Assembly (NCBI GenBank): GCA_028565635.1
Contig: JAOXYB010035173.1
Span: 1-29,336, forward strand
DNA length: 29,336 nt
Direction of reading: 5' to 3'
Source: Phoronis ovalis
Taxonomy: Eukaryota > Phoronida > Phoronidae
Part shown: in pieces, positions 1 to 10,300 of the stretch
Layout of the letters: every line of letters begins with the position of its first letter
Position numbering within the stretch: the first letter of the stretch is position 1
Notes under the pieces: model-generated
What the model was told of the DNA's origin: nothing
Database searches by the model: none
The model's input: only the letters and a program-made list of their open reading frames with translations
Position numbers and translations under genes: made by a program

Positions 1-983
1 CAGTTTTTTGTATCGAAGCGAGAACAAAATGGCCGCCCCAAAAGTTCTGATTATGCATTCCACTGGTCACGTGTTACGTACCAGTGGTACAGTATAGTAT
101 CGCAGGGATCCACACGGAACCATGCACTTTTACAGGAATGTTTTATAGCATTTTTTGTATAGTCCTAATAATGTTTACAGACTACAAACTAGCAGGCTAT
201 CACATTAGGTTAGACAAACACTGATATATGTCTGACATTTTAATGGTCTACAGTTCCTTTCTTGTGATCCATTTTACATTATTTTCCTTTACATACACGA
301 GTTTCTTTATCGGAGTTCGCTTTGACTAAATTCCAGCTATATATGTATCTACAGGGACATATTGTTTGAAGTTTGTGTTTCGAAAAAAAGTGAATTTTTA
401 CCCAAATTGCCCTCCTTATCGATTACACAATTATGTTACAGATAATACGCGTACGTGCAGGAACTTTTAAAATTCTTATGTTAGTACCATTTCAAAAATG
501 TATACTTTTATTAGTCTACTTTTTCATTGACTGCCCAAAATTCAACTAACAGTACAAAGTGTGAATATTAGTACTAGCTGTCACTACAATTTTCATTAAA
601 TTTAACCAGTTATCAGTTTATCATAGGTACCGAACACCCGGACTGAACTTGTCATTATTTTTATCTAAATCGCAAATATGTCAAAATACATAAACATTAA
701 ATTTAAGCGGAAGACTCACACTAATTTATGCTAAATGTATTGTTGACAGTCTCTTAATTAGTGAGTTTTCTGATAAATCAGTTAGCCATAAAGTAACTAC
801 AAAGCAATTATTGGCCAAAAATCGTTCGACGCTAGAAATGGTTCCTAGCTAGGACGCACAAAATAATTGTAGCAGCTGCAATCGAGCGTCGATATAGATC
901 AGAGGTCAGTTAGACGCTAAGTGACCTTATATCGTACCCGAGGGGTACTGAAGGTATTTTTGGTGGGGGTGTGCAGCGCAATT

Positions 984-1285
984 GAAAATTTGGATTTGGA
1001 TTGTATACTTCTTACTGTATTTTTTTGGATTGCTACCGTAAAGAAATTCAAAAATTTGGATTGCTACCCTGCTTACAGCAAATAATTTGGATAAATTTTA
1101 GGTTTGTTTCCGTAAAACGATTTTTGGAATTTGGTTTGTATCAGTCCGTTTGCGTAAAAATGGATTGCTACTCAAATTTTTAAAATTTTGGATTGCTACC
1201 CTTATATTTCACAAAATTTGGACTGCTACCCTAAAATTTCAAAAAATTTGGATTAGGTTTGCTATCACAAGCTAAAATTTTGGAT
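984..1285 (+). repeat. Degenerate minisatellite (GGATTGCTACC units)
   Basis: AAAATTTGGATTGCTACCC-type units recur irregularly, with GGATTGCTACC, GGACTGCTACC or close variants near 1028, 1058, 1163, 1190, 1219 and 1255. Spacing is about 30-40 bp where regular. No gene signal is seen; the rest of 1-960 shows no supported feature either. Confidence 0.6.
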
Positions 1286-1392
1286 TGGGTTCCGCGGCAC
1301 ATCCCCATAGGACTTCAAAAAACAAGTATCCCCCCGGGGACAGCTGGTGTTTTATATCACCTGATAATATATTAGTAATTATTATATAGTAT

Positions 1393-1776
1393 TCGTCCTG
1401 CAAGCATGACCCTATTATGGACAGCCTACGGCTTGTCCATAGGGTCATGACCGCCTCGTATCTTATACCAGCCGAAGTTCTACTAGCCTTCACGCATGCT
1501 CAATAGTACAATATATCCATACAATGGATGAACGAATCTTCAAGAGTGCATTTTGGATTTTATGCTGATGTGCTGTTGAATCTTTGATTAAGTTATCTGG
1601 ATACGGTGGTATAAGAAGCGGAGTAGTCGAGGAATAGGCAGAAGGAAAAATTTGGGTGGAATTTATTAGGAAAGGAAGTGTTTTCGAACTTTTTCGGCTA
1701 ATCTGAGATACGAGGCGGTCATGACCCTACGGACAAGTCGTAGGCTGTCCATAGTAGGGTCATGCTAGCAGGACTA
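1393..1776 (+). mobile_element. 384-bp foldback MITE with 71-bp inverted ends and 9-bp target duplication
   Basis: The ends 1393-1463 and 1706-1776 are inverted copies (TCGTCCTGCAAGCATGACCC against TAGTCCTGCTAGCATGACCC, and so on to CGCCTCGTATCT). The flanks are both ATATAGTAT (1384-1392 and 1777-1785), a perfect 9-bp target duplication. Each end is itself a 45-bp palindrome (1405-1449 and 1720-1764) around GGACA/TGTCC. The 240-bp centre is non-coding. Confidence 0.88.
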
Positions 1777-1785
1777 ATATAGTAT

Positions 1786-2756
1786 AAGAGCCGCAATGTT
1801 TGTCGCATCAGCTTACAAAAGACTGAGCAGCATCACAGAAACGAATAAACTTTAAATTGAGATTCTCTACAGTCCAAATGCAAAAATACCAAACTGGCAT
1901 GTATGATTGTCAGCAATAGCTGTGGCATCAGACCACCAGTCACTCAACAATCATCAACCAGAGGGCCTATCCCACAATGCAGTATGCCAAACTAAGTACA
2001 TAGTGATGCTCCCTATGGAACAACATGCCACAGAATGCAATTGATCAGACCTCCCTAGAAAACTTCAAGAACACAGCTGAGGGTTTGTGCACAGGTTCAT
2101 ATTTCATCTGCTTCATTACAAATATACTGTTTCAATAAGGGTTCTCTAATTATGTAAACTTAAAAGAAGAAAAGAAAAAGTATTACATAATACTAATATA
2201 ATTAATCACAGCGGCACTGATCAATGCTTACCCAGTAAAGATGTGTGTGATTACAACCTACTTAACAATTGATGTACATAATGTGCTCCTCAGTATATGC
2301 ATGGCTATTACTTCTGGCTGACTTTAAAGTATTCATTAATTTTTATAAGATCAATAATGTCATATTTCACGGATAAGTGAATTTAATATTGAATCAATAC
2401 TGTTATTCATTACGAAATCACACATGTCAAGCTCCCAGAATTGTTTAACTGTGAAGAGGGAGAAAATACTTTGAAAGTAACAACTACGGTAAAAACTCAA
2501 TTCATACGCTTCCATTATTTGTACACTCCCTTTTATCCAGGTAATTCTCGAAATCCCTACACCCACAACAGTTGAGAATTTGATGTTTCTTTATATTCGT
2601 ACACAACGGTTTCTTGGATTATTGGTGTTTCTTGAAATTCGAACAAACCTTAATGTCCGTAGATATTTTAAATTTACATAAGTTAGAACAAATAATGACA
2701 GTTGGGTACTACTGTCCAGGACTAATTCACAGAAAAAAATCTTGGTAGTCCCAGCA
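1786..2756. other. No recognised feature
   Basis: AT-rich sequence of about 1 kb between two MITE-like elements. The only open frame (2360-2566, minus, 68 codons) has no domain-like composition and no splice-consistent partner. I see no RNA gene. Confidence 0.6.
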
Positions 2757-3045
2757 TAGAGAATAATTTGAAGATTAAACATGACCTGCGAGCAGGTTGA
2801 AGTTTGATTGTACTTCTGTTGAGTTACATAATAGTAAATTAAAAGGTTACATGAGATGTGCTCTGCAGTTATGCCAACTAATTTTCAAAGTCTGGATGTG
2901 TTGCCCAAAACCCAGAAAAGTAAACCTTGTGTATGGGAGGGGATGGGCATGTAATCTCTACTACTATATAACTAAACAGAATTATAATCAAACATCAACC
3001 TGCTTGCAGGTCTCCTTTAATTTTCTAATTCTGTCTCATTATCAT
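2757..3045 (+). mobile_element. Palindromic MITE-like element
   Basis: Left and right arms match as inverted copies over about 90 bp with mismatches: AATTTGAAGATTAAA...GACCTGC-AGCAGGTTGA, GTTTGATT, TTCTGTT and TTACATG. Each arm holds a 14-bp palindrome, ACCTGCGAGCAGGT at 2784-2797 and ACCTGCTTGCAGGT at 2998-3011. No clear target duplication was seen, so the limits are approximate. Confidence 0.65.
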
Positions 3046-3100
3046 AGATTACATGAGACTTTGAACATGCACACACAGCTAATATAAAAACAAATTAACA

Positions 3101-3140
3101 TGTGATTGTTCAACTATGCTTGTGATTGTTCAACTATGCA
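3101..3140 (+). repeat. 20-bp tandem duplication
   Basis: TGTGATTGTTCAACTATGC occurs twice head to tail (3101-3120, 3121-3140) just beyond the recombinase end of the DIRS relic. It could mark an element edge or be a simple slippage event. Confidence 0.85.
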
Positions 3141-3175
3141 CAATACAACATGTAATTGAATTATGACATATGATA

Positions 3176-3990
3176 TAATATTCTGTCAGCATATTTAGAC
3201 TCTGGTACAATAGGTTTATCATAATACTTTACAAAAACGGTGTATGATGCCTAGCCAGCTGTACTCAATATTTCGGCTAAACTAACATCCCTTTTTGCTG
3301 CTGAGATGGATGCTGCTCTGGTACTATTAGCCTTATAATAAGAGGTTTCAATACATGACAAATATAATACACATTTTACCCATCATCTTTGCTTACTTTT
3401 TTATACTGTGGAATATAACTAATAAAAAGTTTTGTCTCTTATGGTCTTAATATTACTGTTCTTAGTGAGTGTTCATTCAACACTGTTACAACTCTGCTTT
3501 AATTATGTAGATGTCTATGAAGATTTCCTTTTAAACATGTTATTTAAATCTAACTAATACCATAACCAACTTCAATGTTAATTGTTTCAAAGTCAAGCTC
3601 CTAATTGGAGACAATGTTTTACGATAAGACAAAGCAGTATCCACATCCCATAATTCGTTATATTTTGTTACTGGAGTTCTCTGTTGATAAACACCTTAAG
3701 TAATCCACATGTTAATGGATGTGTTCCAACCTTGGTTACAAAAGCGGATAAGGCTGATCTTGCTGTACTAACTTAACTGTATGCCAACCTCGGCTATACA
3801 GATGAGTTAAAAAAAATCTAAAATTATAGTTACAGTTGTTTGAAATATAACTGTTTCCTTTGACTACAGAAAAAAATCCATTTTTTGATGTATGGATCCT
3901 ACAACTTTTTAGTACCATAATAAGCTTGGTTGTTGATTCAGAAAAGCCATCCTTTCAGAGTCTCTCGCAGACAGGTGACATGCAATCATA
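3176..3990 (-). pseudogene. DIRS-like tyrosine recombinase remnant
   Basis: Pieces in order on the minus strand: KDGFSESTTKLIM near 3965-3918; FLTHLYSRGWHTVKL near 3820-3765; TPVTKYNELWDVDTALSYRK and LTLKQLTLKLVMVLV near 3685-3555; and the C-terminal catalytic part at 3345-3176, ANSTRAASISAAK, then VSLAEILSTAG, a stop, and KYYDKPIVPESKYADRIL. In related proteins the H-S-T-R motif supplies catalytic His and Arg; here His is Asn while Arg is kept, and the terminal Tyr in K-Y-Y is present. Stops and frameshifts make it inactive. Confidence 0.85.
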
Positions 3991-4317
3991 GGGGATGCTG
4001 CATTGTATCCGCAGAATCGATAATGAATTCTTCTTCCTGGGCAGAATTACTAATTTCATGAGTTTTGGCCATCATAATTGAGTTGGCCACAATGGCGCTA
4101 CAATGAATATACAGTTTCTGGGCTGTTATATACAATACATAGGTTTTCAAACATTTCTTCATCTAAACTCTCAATTCTTCGTTAATTTTTCGAGATTTAA
4201 AGATTGCTTCCACATTTGATTTTCCTAGCAAATGGCAAGCAGTTCCCCAAACACTGTTACCAATACACCATTCCCATATTTGTTTTGCAATGAAATTATT
4301 TACTGCTGACTTTGAAC

Positions 4318-4883
4318 CAGTCTGAATAACTCCATCCGTTAGTGTTCCGTACCTTTTCAACTAACGTCTGGGCTTAACCGTAGTTAATTTTGTTATATTC
4401 CTTCTATTTAACAAGAGTGAAATAATTACGTCAGCAGTCTTTTGCCAACCGAGATAGTGTTCCGTGCTTTTTCAACTAACGTTTGGGTTTAACTATAGGC
4501 AATTGTTGTTATATTCCTTCAATTTAACAAGAGCGAACTAAATACTTGAGACTCAACTTTGCCAAACCAAGATAAGACTTTCTCTCTGCGTGATCCATCG
4601 TCGCCTACCACGTATATTCTATCATTATGACTCATTCAGAATAGGTATCGCCGGGGAGCTTACTTTTTGCTTAGTGGACTATAGATAAACTCTGGCAGGA
4701 CAGAATTTGTGTGATCAACCCCCTACTGGCTTTGTCCACTATTATACCTATTATTGATGCAATTTAATTGGTGTCAAGACTTTCGTGACATGTTATATAG
4801 AAATAAACAAAAATTAACTATGGTCAAGCTCAGATGTTAGTTGAGAAGGTACGGAACACTAACGAATGGATTTATTCAGACTG
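4318..4883 (+). mobile_element. 566-bp MITE with ~75-bp inverted ends inserted in the DIRS relic
   Basis: Both ends begin CAGTCTGAATAA when read inward, and continue with TTAGTGTTCCGTACCTT, CAACTAAC and TAGTTAATTTT; identity is high over about 75 bp. Flanks are ACTTTGAAC (4309-4317) and ACTTTAATC (4884-4892), a 9-bp target duplication with two differences. The insertion splits the RNase H frame exactly at these points. It has no coding capacity, so it is non-autonomous. The 9-bp duplication and long TIRs would fit a Mutator-like origin, but the superfamily is not established. Confidence 0.85.
4344..4575 (+). repeat. Two-unit tandem duplication (~115 bp) inside the MITE
   Basis: Units 4344-4458 and 4459-4575 both start GTTCCGTRCYTTTTCAACTA and share TTGTTATATTCCTTC, TTTAACAAGAG and a GCCAA-CC-AGATA end. 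The left inverted end of the element has thus been duplicated internally. Confidence 0.8.
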
Positions 4884-5764
4884 ACTTTAATCCACGCATA
4901 TTATTCACATATACAACAGCTGTAGTAGTATCTACGTGTACTTTCACAGGTTTTTGCTGCGGAATATTACTTCTAAAAGATTTTAATGCAAACAGATCTT
5001 CCATTAGCCCTAGCTGATTTATATGAAAACATTTTTCTGTGCTAGACTGCATGCCTTGAGCACTTGAAGAGCCACATTGTGCTCCCCAACCAATTTTTGA
5101 TGCATCTGTTTAAATATCAATTTCATTATTATCTCGATTGATAAAATTATACATATGTATTTTTTAAATTACCAATCCACCAGTTGAGACCTCATGTTTA
5201 ATCCAATGATAGAATCGTGATTGTTTCATAATTGTATTTATTTTTCGCTAAATTCTCTGTTTTCTGCATATTATCTTTGTAATATCTGTATATATTAAGC
5301 CCTGCATGGCCATGTACTATTACACAGTATAAGCAGAAGAAATCGTTAAAGTCCCTAAAAAGTATCAAATACTCATTTTAGTTAATATATATTATATAGA
5401 TGTGTTATATAATTATGTAATTGTGTTATATATGCAGAACTACTGGATAAATATTTTGATACTAAGTAAAGATTTTGATACAGGGTTAAGATAATGATCA
5501 CTTAATAAATTTTAAAGACAAAAGTTATACTTTTACCCTTAAAATGGTCTGGGTTCAGTCTAAATATGAAATGTGTATTTGAATGCTGAATAACAAGCAA
5601 TTAGGAAGATTTTATAATATTGCTTTTGTTGTACATGTTGTCAATAAAATGTATCTACTTCTCATAAGCTGTAAACCTCACTAAGGCCAATCCCTGCAAC
5701 ATACAATATTCTCGGCTAGGGGTACACTCTCGGAGTTGTTTACAACTCACCGAATGTCTAGTTT

Positions 5765-6693
5765 GTTGTGGGATTAGATGAAGCACATAAGTGTCTGTAT
5801 TTGGGATCAAGTTTACTTCTCATTTATTTAAATCCCGTCTACACAAATTAAGTTCATTATTTGGATTGGCCAACAGTAAAATGCCATCCATCAACTTTGC
5901 CACAGTGGTATATTTCATTGTAGACATAGTTTCAGTTGTAACCTTTGTCATATCATTAATGACACTCAAAGTTGTAATAACTCCTTTCACTAAAGATTTT
6001 TGCATTTTTTTAAAATCTTATAAGGATCATTAACACGTGTAGAATCAGACAATATTATTCCATACTCCTTGATTAACTTTTGTTTCTGCCAACCTGATAC
6101 ATTTTTTGGAATAACATATTTAAGTTCTAAGATTTTATCAGCACTAGTTTTTTCTTTCATCATTTTTAAAATTAGTTCTGCCAGTTCATCATTTAATGGA
6201 CGTCCAATTTCCTCCATAAACTGCAAATGCTTAGCCACTTTACTAAATATTGCTGCCTGCTGGGTTTCTACCCTCGACAGATGTAGTTTCAATATTACTA
6301 TCTAGGTTTTCATAATAACAATCAATATCATTAATATTTTTAACCAATGGTTCCACCTTTTCATTCATATCTTCAACATTTTCAAATCATCATTATAATC
6401 TCCTTCAGTTTGAAGTTAAACAGTAATATTATCAAAACTTGTCTTCGTTGTTTCCTAGATTTCAGTGCTATAGTGACTATTCAGCAGTTCATTACCAGGT
6501 TCACTAAGTATTTTCATTCACCACATCTAACGTGGGACACAGCAACATTAGCATAAGTCTTAGCTGTAGGAGAATCGATTTTAGTTTTGACTTTTGAGCT
6601 ACTATTCTCACTCTCATACCCGGTGGCAGTGTCCTGGTTGACAATAGCACGCTTTGATTTTGAACTCCCAGGTTTTGAGTTATTCTCTGACAT
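5765..6693 (-). pseudogene. DIRS-like ORF1 remnant (gag-like, broken)
   Basis: Begins at ATG 6691-6693 (MSENNSKPGSSKSKRAIVNQ) and stops at 6514. A second open piece, 6292-5990, includes QFMEEIGRPLNDELAELILK and YVIPKNVSGWQKQKL. A third, 6005-5820 in another frame, reads KSLVKGVITTLSVINDM, then LLLANPNNELNLCRRDLNK. A further frameshift gives KLDPKYRHLCASSNP near 5817-5765. The string of R-R-x-L-x-K followed by L-x-P-x-Y-x-x-L-C is characteristic of the ORF1 protein found with DIRS-like elements in many invertebrates; this is recognition by pattern. At least three frame breaks show that it is not functional. Confidence 0.75.
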
Positions 6694-7037
6694 TGGGTCC
6701 TGTAACTCGCTGTATATTAGGGAAGTTCCTTTCTTCCTATTCTATTTTGCTTACATCTGAGCAGAAGCCATATCAAATTATAAAATTTTATTGTTGTAGT
6801 AGCTATAGTATAGTTGACAGCAGTGGGGAAAAACATGCTTCTCCTGCTGCTATTATGCACTGGTTGGCACATGCACAGAGCGCATCTCATGTAATCTCGT
6901 TCTACGGTAACAATGTGGAATCCAGAATATTCACCTTCAAGTATGGCTATAAGTGTATATTAATAAAACTTTTCACACATTTCATTCAAGTTTTCACTCA
7001 AATTAGACCTCGTAAAGATATTATTTATTGTAATCAA

Positions 7038-7083
7038 ATGTTAGTTGAGAAGGTACGGAACACTAACAGATTTATTCAGACTG
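7038..7083 (+). mobile_element. Solo terminal repeat of the same MITE family
   Basis: ATGTTAGTTGAGAAGGTACG through to TTTATTCAGACTG repeats the right end of the element at 4837-4883, with a short deletion (AACGAATGGA reduced to AACAGA). No partner end was found, so it is a truncated copy, 257 bp before the first visible thioredoxin exon. Confidence 0.8.
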
Positions 7084-7339
7084 ATATTTAGCCATCAGAG
7101 CTTACCATCGTGGATATATTTTTTGCCCAATGGTTGAGGTTTGAGACCTCTACCAAAAACTGGCAAGTGCCATCCCCCAGGTCCAAATCAGATTTGGGCA
7201 TTGGTGAATTAGTATGTTCTCCATTTGGTATGTCTGTTCTCCTCTGGTGATTAAGTATTAGTGCTGGATGTTTCAAATTTGTAGCAACACTGAAAGAATA
7301 TTGATATCATACATATTGTTTTTACCTTGTTCTTTACAG

Positions 7340-10300
7340 GCAGATTTCGATCAGCAACTCAAAGATGCTGGTGATAAATTGGTCATTGTGGACTTTTATG
7401 CTACTTGGTGTGGTCCATGCAAAATTATCTCACCAAAGTTTGCAGTAGGTGTTCTTTTGTAGACTTTTGTATGAATTATGATCCAGTGTCAGCTCCATTT
7501 ATTAGTCTTTTATCAACATTAATGGCCAAAAAGCACTTTTTTAGTGTCCATGTTTAAGCGACATACCAAGCTAATAGATATGAGTTATGAGTATCTATGA
7601 AATAGAGATATTTCAAAATATTTTAATATCTGGCAAGATGTCCTTGGAAAATAGTGATATTTTTACTTTTGAAGTCTGCAATTCAGAAATATAGAAATTA
7701 GCATTTTGTATGAGACATATAGTTCAACTAGGATCATATTTTCACATTCTGCATGCTCCAAAATCTACAGTGCTTCTTAAATTACTTTTTATGCTCACGG
7801 CACATAGTGCATATAGGGCATATAGCGGTGCAGTCTGAAGTGTTGTCATAGTGCGTAGCACTTTGAGCACCCTTCATCATACGTCTATAGCCACAAAGAT
7901 GAAGCATTATACCTGGATAAATCGAAGGTGGGTATATGAAGGCCATAGCTGGTGGACATACTAGTCTATTGAAGTGACCTTTAAAAATAGGTAAAATGCT
8001 ACTTCAGGCATCCATCGTATTATGTTTTTAATCCATTTTCCTTTCTTTTCTACTTTCAACAAGCTATATCTTCAAGACATTTGGAGGTATGGGTTGTCAT
8101 TTGTAGGTCAAAGGTCTAAATTTCTCAAACTCTCTGATCACCATGTTATGGGATCACAAACAATTCATTTTGACAACCTTTAGGTTATTTAGATGTAAGT
8201 GGTCAGATTTATACTTTTTTGGCATTGTCAATAATTGTAGTTGGTTCAATAGACCAAATTATGACTTAATACATGTATGTCATATTTTGGTCTATTGGAT
8301 CAACTGTTGCTCTTACAAGATTGTAGTTTGACTTTTGCCCCTGAGTTTTTTTGTAGTGAATGGAGCTGACAGGCACGTGCCACTAGCTTAGGATACCTTT
8401 TTTGGTATATTTTTGGGCACTTTTTATCCCCCTGTGATATATTTTGGGAAACATTTTGAGGCTTAGATGTGAATTCTTTTGAAATTTGGGTCTACATTTC
8501 AAAGAAAACAGTGTACTCATAAAGACATACCAGGGCAACCCTTAAAAGATTGTTGGCTTGTCATTGCTGACCTACCACTAGAGGGGTGGTAGGTAGGAGA
8601 ATTTTTTTTTTTCAGTTGAGAAAAATGACAAGCATAATGGATCAATTAACATTCGAGGCAATTTTATTTATTCAAGAACTTGAATCTTTAACTTTGAAGT
8701 AAACAAAACAAGATGGTTTATGATTACTGCATGATAACAATATTACTACTTTATTACTTAACTTTATTATAAAAAGATGTTTTGCTTTTTTTTTGGCGAC
8801 AGGGTTTTGCACACACAGTATCCGTGTTGTGTCTTTAAATTAAATCTCACATCTTCTGGTCAAGCATAAAATTGTTCAAGTCAGGATAAAAAAAAGTTTA
8901 GATTTTTTTATCAATAAAATAATTCAACTCAAAATAAAAAGAGTATTGTTTAAAATGTATTGATTTAAAATTCTTTACAGACTTTACTCAATAATTCAAC
9001 ATGTGTTCGAGGGTCTGTTTCAAGCACACTGCATGTTACGTTAATGGTTCATATGTTTTTCCGGCAGCTGCCCCGTAGCCTAGCCAACTTCAGCACTGTG
9101 ATTGGCCATGTCGTAGGTGACACGTCATTCATGATCAGCTGATTTTTACTACACGTTAATTTACGCTGAATGTTTCAGAAAGTGGGTGATCGTGAACGCA
9201 AATGTGAAATTCCAGGAGAAATGTATCTATGTTTTGATCGAGAAAGATCTTAAAGCAAAAAAAAATATTTGCTAGAAATAAAGGGAAAACATTTTTTGGA
9301 TCGGCCCTTTTTTTGTTGGTCATTCGGCAACCACAAACCAACAATCTTTTAAGGGTGGCCTAGTATTTTGAATATTTATTAAAAGAACACTGAAATTTTG
9401 GGGTATTTTTCAGAATTTGGTATATTTTTGGTCCAAATTTCAACATTTTTGATTGAGTTGGTTCAAAAATGTTCAACTCTCAGCAGCATATTCCTGCCCC
9501 AAAATGTAATCAAGAACCCGCCGGGCTTATGCCATCCCAAGGTGGATAGAGTTGGCTTTGAGGTCAAAAGGTCATCTAGAGGCGAAGAGCATAGAATCTT
9601 CAGAAATCTTCTGGTGTGATTTTGTTAAAGTCCTGTTGTGATTTTTTTATTGTTTAATATTCATTTGTTTACTAGGTTTGTCATGTTTATCTTCTTTTAG
9701 AGGTTAATTGCTTTCCCAAACTACTTTTATTAATTAGAATTATGCTACAGGCAGCTTGATTTTGTTTTCATTTTTCCCTCCTTCCTGTTTAAGCAAACTG
9801 ACTAAAGACTAGAGAAAGATGTTACTTACCTGGGGTGGGTCTTCCAGAGGTCATAATGGTCAATAGCAGGTATCCTTGCATTTGCTAAAAGGCAATCTAG
9901 TAATATTATAGCTTAATGTTTGACTAAAACCTCAGAAAACTGGTTCAATCATTAAATCCACTGTTTAGCTATCAACACATCTTGTTTGTCTAACAGTCTG
10001 ATTAATAAAATGAAACCTTGAAACTAAGATATGTTCTTTTACAGGCGTTAGCCAGTGAGTTGGGAACTAAGGCAATTTGTTTGCAGGTGGATGTTGATGA
10101 AAATGTAAGTGCTGCCGAGCATACATTATCTGTATGACCTAATTCAAATCTGTGTTTTGCTGCATCTGTTATTCAGATCTATTTAGAGTTAGGCCATTCT
10201 GAACATGAGGAATTACAAGTATACATCGAGTGAAAAGCACTAATTCTGATGATATACAATGTTTTGCTGTGCTAGTAAATATGCAGTATTTTGTTCGACG

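Larger units (their letters stand above)
4163..5215 (-). pseudogene. DIRS-like RNase H remnant, interrupted by a MITE
   Basis: Upstream part, minus strand 5115-4893: TDASKIGWGAQCGSSSAQGM, later CFHINQLGLMEDLFALKSFR, then VKVHVDTTTAVVYVNNMRG; this covers the first catalytic Asp (TDAS), the Glu-equivalent region (INQLGLME) and the second Asp (VHVD, where an Asn usually follows). Traces of the preceding segment (a WWI motif near 5200) are also visible. After the inserted element the frame resumes at 4308-4163 with NNFIAKQIWEWCIGN, then HLLGKSNVEAIFKSRK, where the usual NVEAD aspartate is Ile. Together they read as one RNase H domain of the DIRS type. Confidence 0.85.
3176..6693 (-). mobile_element. 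Decayed DIRS-like (tyrosine-recombinase) retroelement
   Basis: Reading the minus strand from 6693 downward gives, in the order known for DIRS-like elements, an ORF1 remnant (to about 5765), an RNase H remnant (5215-4163) and a tyrosine recombinase remnant (about 3990-3176). Each part has several frameshifts and stops, so it is a dead copy. Reverse transcriptase is not visible between 5230 and 5760, so most of it has been deleted. The RNase H is split by a 566-bp MITE. Terminal repeats of the DIRS type were not identified. It probably lies in thioredoxin intron 1 or just upstream of the gene, in opposite orientation. Confidence 0.85.
7445..10044 (+). other. Thioredoxin intron between WCGPC exon and next exon (2.6 kb)
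   Basis: No exon was recognised inside. It holds a 65-bp near-palindrome (8240-8304), an element of about 0.83 kb with inverted ends (8531-9362) and one copy of a dispersed motif near 7785. The remaining sequence is AT-rich with poly-T runs and no coding signal. Confidence 0.85.

Noticed and set aside
60-87. 8-bp inverted pair CCACTGGT/ACCAGTGG around CACGTG
   Set aside because: Too short and isolated to call a regulatory site; such pairs are expected by chance in this length of sequence.
6654-7091. Plus-strand frame of 145 codons
   Set aside because: Its 5' part is antisense to ORF1 of the DIRS relic and its 3' end runs through a MITE end; no recognisable protein.
9398-9619. Plus-strand frame of 73 codons in a thioredoxin intron
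   Set aside because: Low-complexity start, no family resemblance and no acceptor/donor pair in phase with the thioredoxin exons.
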